This document shows, piece by piece, positions 59,255 through 64,000 of a stretch of 64,000 bases of DNA. The stretch is taken from contig NZ_CP104381.1 in the NCBI RefSeq assembly GCF_030582395.1, positions 1,984,001-2,048,000 of the forward strand. The letters are read 5' to 3'. The translations under genes were made by a program, and so were the position numbers. How positions within the stretch are numbered: the first letter of the stretch is position 1; every line of letters begins with the position of its first letter. The stretch comes from Ralstonia pickettii (GTDB lineage: Bacteria; Pseudomonadota; Gammaproteobacteria; Burkholderiales; Burkholderiaceae). The notes under the pieces are model-generated. The model worked only from the letters and a program-made list of their open reading frames with translations, did not search any database and was not told the DNA's origin.

Positions 59255-59290
59255 AAAACGCCCCGGCGTGCATGGTTGCAGGCCGGGGCG
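59255..59290 (-). terminator. Attenuator-type terminator in the leuA leader
   Basis: Stem CGCCCCGGC/GCCGGGGCG (59259-59267 with 59282-59290), extended by TGCA/TGCA after one mismatch; TTTT follows on the minus strand. It is 58 bp past the leader-peptide stop and 77 bp before the leuA ATG. Confidence 0.7.
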
Positions 59291-59348
59291 CTGTGAATCC
59301 TGGTTCGCGAAAACTTGGCGGCTTCTACTTGCCTTGTTTTGCGATTTC

Positions 59349-59432
59349 CTATGCGCGTGTCCCGACCTGACGACCTAGTAGGCCATCAATCGAGACTAGC
59401 GTAATCAGAATGGAAATCGGGTGCGAAAGCAT
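59349..59432 (-). CDS. leuL: Candidate leu leader peptide (27 residues)
   Basis: A short frame ATG (59432) to TAG (59349), beginning MLSHPISILITLVSIDGLL. Five Leu, four Ile and two Val in 27 residues. Three Leu codons are CTA, two in tandem, rare in this GC-rich genome. It precedes a terminator hairpin and leuA, as expected of ribosome-mediated attenuation. No ribosome site is visible; the predicted transcript starts at or a few bases before ATG, suggesting leaderless translation. The symbol is by position, not by proven homology. Confidence 0.65.
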   Translation of the reverse strand: MLSHPISILITLVSIDGLLGRQVGTRA

Positions 59433-59439
59433 GCGGTCG

Positions 59440-59468
59440 ACTATAGACGAATTCAAAAATCGGCGCAA
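59440..59468 (-). promoter_or_regulatory. Sigma-70-type promoter for the leu leader
   Basis: Minus strand: -35 TTGCGC (59463-59468), 17-bp spacer, -10 TATAGT (59440-59445). The predicted start falls at about the ATG of the leader peptide at 59432. It lies just after the pssA stop, so leuA can be transcribed independently of psd-pssA. Confidence 0.65.
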
Positions 59469-59492
59469 GCGCACATTGGTGCAGCGCATCCG

Positions 59493-60365
59493 TCACTCAT
59501 GCGCAGCATCTTGCGCCTGTTTCGGCAAGCGCGGGCTACCTTGTTGCCCATGCAGCGCACGCCAGCCCCACAGCAGGTAGCCCGATACCGCGTAACCAAC
59601 AAACAGACCAAACAGCGCGACCGGCGGATCGCTCGATATGACCACAAACAACACCAGCACCAGCACCATCACGCCGAACGGCACACGGTGACGAACGTCG
59701 AGCGCCTTGCCGCTGTAGAACGGCGCGTTCGACACCATCGACAGCCCTGCATACAGCGTCAGCCCGAAGGCCACCCACGGCATCCACAGTTCTTTGACCG
59801 GCAGCTTGTTGTCGATCGCGAGCCAGACGAAACCCGCGATGAGCGCCGCGGCTGCCGGACTCGGCATGCCCTGGAAGAAGCGTTTGTCGACGGACCCGAT
59901 GTTCGTGTTGAATCGCGCCAGACGCAGTGCAGCGCCAGCGCAATAGACGAACGCCGCGAGCCAGCCCCACTTGCCCAGATCGCGCAGGATCCATTCGTAC
60001 ATGACCAATGCGGGCGCCACGCCAAACGACACCATGTCCGACAGCGAGTCGTATTGCTCGCCGAACGCGCTTTGCGTGTTGGTGATACGGGCGACGCGGC
60101 CGTCCATGCCATCGAGGACCATCGCAGCGAAGATGGCGATGGCGGCGGTCTCGAAGTTCAGGTTCATCGCCTGCACGATGGCGAAGAAGCCGGCGAACAG
60201 CGCAGCCGTCGTAAACGCGTTGGGCAGCAGATAGATGCCGCGGCGCCGCGGACGCACGATCTCAAGATCGTCGTCATCCGGCCTCGGCTGGTTGTGCCGC
60301 AACGGACGCAGGTGCGTCACGTTGCCGGCGGTAAAACGCTTCTTGCGTCGGTTGAACGCGGGCAT
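59493..60365 (-). CDS. pssA: CDP-diacylglycerol-serine O-phosphatidyltransferase
   Basis: 290 residues, about eight membrane helices. CDP-alcohol phosphotransferase signature DGMDGRVARITNTQSAFGEQYDSLSD near 94-119, matching DGx2ARx8Gx3Dx3D. Makes phosphatidylserine from CDP-diacylglycerol and serine. Start at 60365 (MPAFNRRKKRF). 13 bp after psd, so the two consecutive steps to phosphatidylethanolamine are co-transcribed. Confidence 0.95.
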   Translation of the reverse strand: MPAFNRRKKRFTAGNVTHLRPLRHNQPRPDDDDLEIVRPRRRGIYLLPNAFTTAALFAGFFAIVQAMNLNFETAAIAIFAAMVLDGMDGRVARITNTQSAFGEQYDSLSDMVSFGVAPALVMYEWILRDLGKWGWLAAFVYCAGAALRLARFNTNIGSVDKRFFQGMPSPAAAALIAGFVWLAIDNKLPVKELWMPWVAFGLTLYAGLSMVSNAPFYSGKALDVRHRVPFGVMVLVLVLFVVISSDPPVALFGLFVGYAVSGYLLWGWRALHGQQGSPRLPKQAQDAAHE

Positions 60366-60378
60366 GGCGGCCTCCGGA

Positions 60379-61026
60379 TCAGTCCAGCTCAGCAAGCACC
60401 GTAAGCGTGGCGGATACCTTTTCGCCGATGGTCACGCGCGGGCGCGCCGTCAGCGGCAGGTACACGTCAACACGCGAGCCAAAACGAATGAAGCCATAGC
60501 GCTGGCCACGCGTGAGCGCTTCGCCTGCCTTCGTATAGCAAAGGATGCGCCGCGCGATCAATCCAGCCACCTGCACCGAAGTGACGAGCTGGCCATCAGC
60601 GCGGCGCAAGACGATGGCGTTGCGCTCGTTCTCGAGCGACGCCTTGTCGAGGTCGGCATTGACGAATTTGCCCGGGAAGTACTGCACCTGCTGCACCGTG
60701 CCGTCGACCGGCGCGCGGTTCGAGTGCACGTTGAACACGTTCATGAACACGCTGATCTTCAGCGCGTCGCGATCAGCGTACGGGTCACGTACCTGCTCGA
60801 CTGCGACGATGCGACCGTCCGCCGGCGAAAGAATCGCATTGGCCTGCGTTGGCACGACGCGCGCCGGATCGCGGAAGAACTGCAGCACAAACAGCGTCAG
60901 CACCCAGAAAGGCCAGGCCCAGCCGAAACCGGCGGCAGCCTGCACGATGAGCGTGACGATGAAAATCCCGCCCAGGTACGGCCAACCCTCGCGGGCAATG
61001 ATGGGATGCGGATACGTGTTGTTCAA
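60379..61026 (-). CDS. psd: Phosphatidylserine decarboxylase proenzyme (short form)
   Basis: 215 residues. [11 protein letters not shown] near the start, [40 protein letters not shown] near 104-143, and the autocleavage motif [11 protein letters not shown] near 181-191 (GS: Ser becomes the pyruvoyl group). Converts phosphatidylserine to phosphatidylethanolamine. Start codon TTG (61024-61026) with GAGG upstream; no nearby ATG gives family length. Confidence 0.93.
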   Translation of the reverse strand: MNNTYPHPIIAREGWPYLGGIFIVTLIVQAAAGFGWAWPFWVLTLFVLQFFRDPARVVPTQANAILSPADGRIVAVEQVRDPYADRDALKISVFMNVFNVHSNRAPVDGTVQQVQYFPGKFVNADLDKASLENERNAIVLRRADGQLVTSVQVAGLIARRILCYTKAGEALTRGQRYGFIRFGSRVDVYLPLTARPRVTIGEKVSATLTVLAELD

Positions 61027-61124
61027 ATCAGACCTCGACAGCGTCTTGAAGGAAATGCGGCATTCTAGCCGACACGGGGCAGCGCCAGCACTGGAAACAA
61101 CGTTTGGCGCCCTCGAATCAGCAC

Positions 61125-61151
61125 AAAAAAAAGCCAGCCCGAAGGCTGGCT
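61125..61151 (-). terminator. Terminator after ilvC
   Basis: Stem AGCCAGCC/GGCTGGCT (61132-61139 with 61144-61151), four-base loop, then a T run on the minus strand (61125-61131). Separates ilvC from psd. Confidence 0.92.
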
Positions 61152-61173
61152 TTCTCGCACAAGGCGCGGGCGA

Positions 61174-62199
<1,026 letters not shown>

Positions 62200-62265
62200 C
62201 TAATTTTCAAATACTTCAATATCGATGGGGTCCGGCTGCAGCTACACGTTGGTGCACGCGCCGGC

Positions 62266-62757
62266 TCAAACCTTCAGAATGCGCTCGCCGCGGCCGATGC
62301 CCGAGCCGCCTGTGCGAACGGTCTCGAGAATGGCAGTGCGATCGATGGCATCGAGAAACGCGTCAAGCTTGCTGCCGTTGCCGGTCAGCTCGATCGTGTA
62401 GGTCTTCTCGGTCACGTCGATGATGCGGCCGCGGAAGATGTCCGCGGTGCGTTTCATCTCCTCGCGCTCCTTGCCGACCGCACGCACCTTCACGAGCATC
62501 AGCTCGCGCTCGATGTGAGCACCTTCGGTCAGGTCGACGACCTTGACGACTTCCACCAAGCGGTTTAGGTGCTTGGTGATCTGCTCGATGATGTCGTCCG
62601 AACCGGTCGTGACGATCGTCATGCGTGACAGCGAGGCGTCTTCGGTCGGGGCGACAGTCAGCGTCTCGATGTTGTAGCCACGCGCCGAGAACAGGCCCAC
62701 CACGCGCGACAGCGCGCCCGGTTCGTTTTCAAGCAGGACAGAAATAATGTGGCGCAT
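62266..62757 (-). CDS. ilvN: Acetolactate synthase small (regulatory) subunit
   Basis: 163 residues. N-terminal ACT domain MRHIISVLLENEPGALSRVVGLFSARGYNIETLTVAPTED near 1-40, valine-binding, and a C-terminal ALS_ss domain with GRIIDVTEKTYTIELTGNGSKLDAFL. Confers valine feedback on the large subunit. Its ATG overlaps the ilvB stop (TAATG). Confidence 0.97.
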   Translation of the reverse strand: MRHIISVLLENEPGALSRVVGLFSARGYNIETLTVAPTEDASLSRMTIVTTGSDDIIEQITKHLNRLVEVVKVVDLTEGAHIERELMLVKVRAVGKEREEMKRTADIFRGRIIDVTEKTYTIELTGNGSKLDAFLDAIDRTAILETVRTGGSGIGRGERILKV

Positions 62758-64000
62758 TACAGATCCTCCGCGCCGAGCAGCATTTCAGAGATGCCCTTGC
62801 CAGCCTGGACCATCGGCCAGACGTTCTCAGTGGGGTCGGTCTGGAAGTCGAGGAACACGGTGCGATCCTTGAGTCGGAAGGCTTCGCGCAGGGCGGGCTC
62901 GACGTCAGACGTCTTCTCGATGCGCATGCCGACGTGACCATACGATTCGGCCAGCTTCACGAAGTCGGGCAGCGCCTGCATGTAGGAATGCGAGTAGCGG
63001 TTGTCGTACTCGATTTCCTGCCACTGGCGGACCATGCCGAGGTAACCGTTGTTGAGCGAGCAGATCTTCACCGGCGTGTCGTACTGCAGGCAGGTCGACA
63101 GTTCCTGGATGCACATCTGGATCGAGCCCTCACCCGTAATGGTGACGACTTCCTTGTCCGGGAACGCCTTCTTGATACCCATCGCGTAAGGCAGGCCGAC
63201 ACCCATCGTGCCCAGACCACCGGAGTTGATCCAGCGGCGCGGCTCGTTGAACTTGTAGAATTGCGCGGCCCACATTTGATGCTGACCGACGTCGGAGCAG
63301 ATGAAAGCGTCGCCGTTGGTCAGTTCCCAGATCTTCTCGACCACGTATTGCGGCTTGATGATCTCGGAGGTGCGGTCGTACTTCAGGCAGTCGACGCTGC
63401 GCCACTGTTCGATCTGTTCCCACCACTTGGCCAGCGCCGTCTTGTTCGGCTTGGCTTCGCCAGACTGGATCTGGGCGATCATCTCCTGCAGCACGTCCTT
63501 GACGTTGCCGACGATGGGGATGTCGACCTTCACCCGCTTTGAAATGGACGACGGATCGATGTCGATGTGGATGATCTTGCGCGGCTGCGAGGTGAAGTGC
63601 GCCGGGCTGCCGATCACGCGATCATCGAATCGCGCGCCAATGGCAATCAGAACGTCGCAGTTCTGCATCGCCATGTTGGCTTCATACGTGCCGTGCATGC
63701 CGAGCATGCCCACGAACTGCTTACTGGTGCCCGGGAAAGCGCCCAGCCCCATCAGCGTGTTCGTCACGGGGTAGCCCGTCAGCGCAGCCAGCTGGCGCAG
63801 CTCTTCGCTGGCCTCGGCAAGCACCACGCCGCCGCCCGAGTAGATATACGGACGCTCAGCCTGCAGCAGCAGGCTCACTGCCTTCCGAATCTGCCCCGAA
63901 TGGCCCTTGTTGACCGGGCTGTACGAGCGCATCTCGATGGTCTTCGGATACTCGTACTTGCAGAGCTCGCGCGAGACATCCTTGGGGATATCCACCACCA
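62757..64000 (-). CDS. ilvB: Acetolactate synthase large subunit, C-terminal part (cut by window edge)
   Basis: At least 414 residues of an enzyme of about 560-590; the N-terminal TPP domain lies outside. Visible: VVDIPKDVS; central domain FVGMLGMHGTYEANMAMQNCDVLIAIGARFDDRV; C-terminal TPP/Mg2+ motif ITGEGSIQMCIQELSTCLQYDTPVKICSLNNGYLGMVRQWQ. GEGS replaces the common GDGS, with Glu for the metal-binding Asp. Overlaps ilvN by one base. Confidence 0.96.
   Translation of the reverse strand, partial: VVDIPKDVSRELCKYEYPKTIEMRSYSPVNKGHSGQIRKAVSLLLQAERPYIYSGGGVVLAEASEELRQLAALTGYPVTNTLMGLGAFPGTSKQFVGMLGMHGTYEANMAMQNCDVLIAIGARFDDRVIGSPAHFTSQPRKIIHIDIDPSSISKRVKVDIPIVGNVKDVLQEMIAQIQSGEAKPNKTALAKWWEQIEQWRSVDCLKYDRTSEIIKPQYVVEKIWELTNGDAFICSDVGQHQMWAAQFYKFNEPRRWINSGGLGTMGVGLPYAMGIKKAFPDKEVVTITGEGSIQMCIQELSTCLQYDTPVKICSLNNGYLGMVRQWQEIEYDNRYSHSYMQALPDFVKLAESYGHVGMRIEKTSDVEPALREAFRLKDRTVFLDFQTDPTENVWPMVQAGKGISEMLLGAEDL

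Overview
The window is chromosomal DNA of a GC-rich betaproteobacterium of the Burkholderiaceae, most likely Ralstonia. Reasons: the order tpiA-secG-tRNA-Leu-nuoA..N-DUF2818, the ilvBN-ilvC-psd-pssA-leuA block, a urt/ure urea locus with a His-rich UreE, and many acyl-CoA metabolism genes. This is judged from protein resemblance; no database search was run. No phage, integrase, transposase, CRISPR array or conjugation gene is visible. The window looks like core chromosome, and the interest lies mainly in its regulatory and repeat DNA.

Layout. 1-3.6 kb: the 5' part of an M14 carboxypeptidase gene, yaaA, a solitary PIN-domain protein, a methionine-type aminotransferase and a GST. 3.7-7.9 kb: an acyl-CoA catabolic operon (3-hydroxyacyl-CoA dehydrogenase, enoyl-CoA hydratase, histidine phosphatase, aminoglycoside-phosphotransferase-like kinase). 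7.9-16.2 kb: VOC and SDR genes with a divergent LysR gene, a CorA/ZntB transporter, a second LysR gene with a divergent PaaI thioesterase, an ACAD11-like acyl-CoA dehydrogenase, a second GST, an isoprenylcysteine-methyltransferase-like membrane protein and a small lipoprotein.

16.3-28.7 kb, all on the minus strand: the urea module urtABCDE-ureDA-hupE-ureBC-[repeat island]-ureEFG. It takes up urea, assembles the nickel centre and hydrolyses urea. Upstream of urtA is a full-consensus sigma-54 promoter with NtrC-like sites. Between ureC and ureE is a 670-bp island with two ~195-bp inverted repeats around an (ACTCGC)11 array. 29-33 kb, minus: an acyl-CoA operon (DUF1178, two PimC/PimD-like dehydrogenases, two MaoC hydratases) headed by a 12-bp inverted repeat resembling a TetR-family operator. 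A related palindrome precedes the 3.7-kb operon.

33-50.4 kb, minus: Nudix hydrolase, DUF2818, the 14-gene complex I operon nuoA-N, tRNA-Leu(GAG), secG and tpiA. 50.5-57.4 kb: quinone oxidoreductase, HAD hydrolase, pnp and rpsO, a branched-chain amino-acid-type binding protein, and a BamE-like lipoprotein on the plus strand. 57.6-64 kb, minus: branched-chain amino acid synthesis (ilvB partial, ilvN, ilvC, leuA) with psd and pssA of phosphatidylethanolamine synthesis embedded. Between pssA and leuA is an unlisted 27-codon leader peptide gene rich in Leu/Ile/Val, preceded by a promoter that predicts an almost leaderless transcript and followed by a terminator hairpin: a good leu attenuator candidate.

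The best second-look items are that leader, the repeat island, the sigma-54/NtrC control of urea genes, the shared operator-like palindromes and the split ACAD10/11-like kinase-dehydrogenase pair. I did not find an obviously new defence or mobile system.
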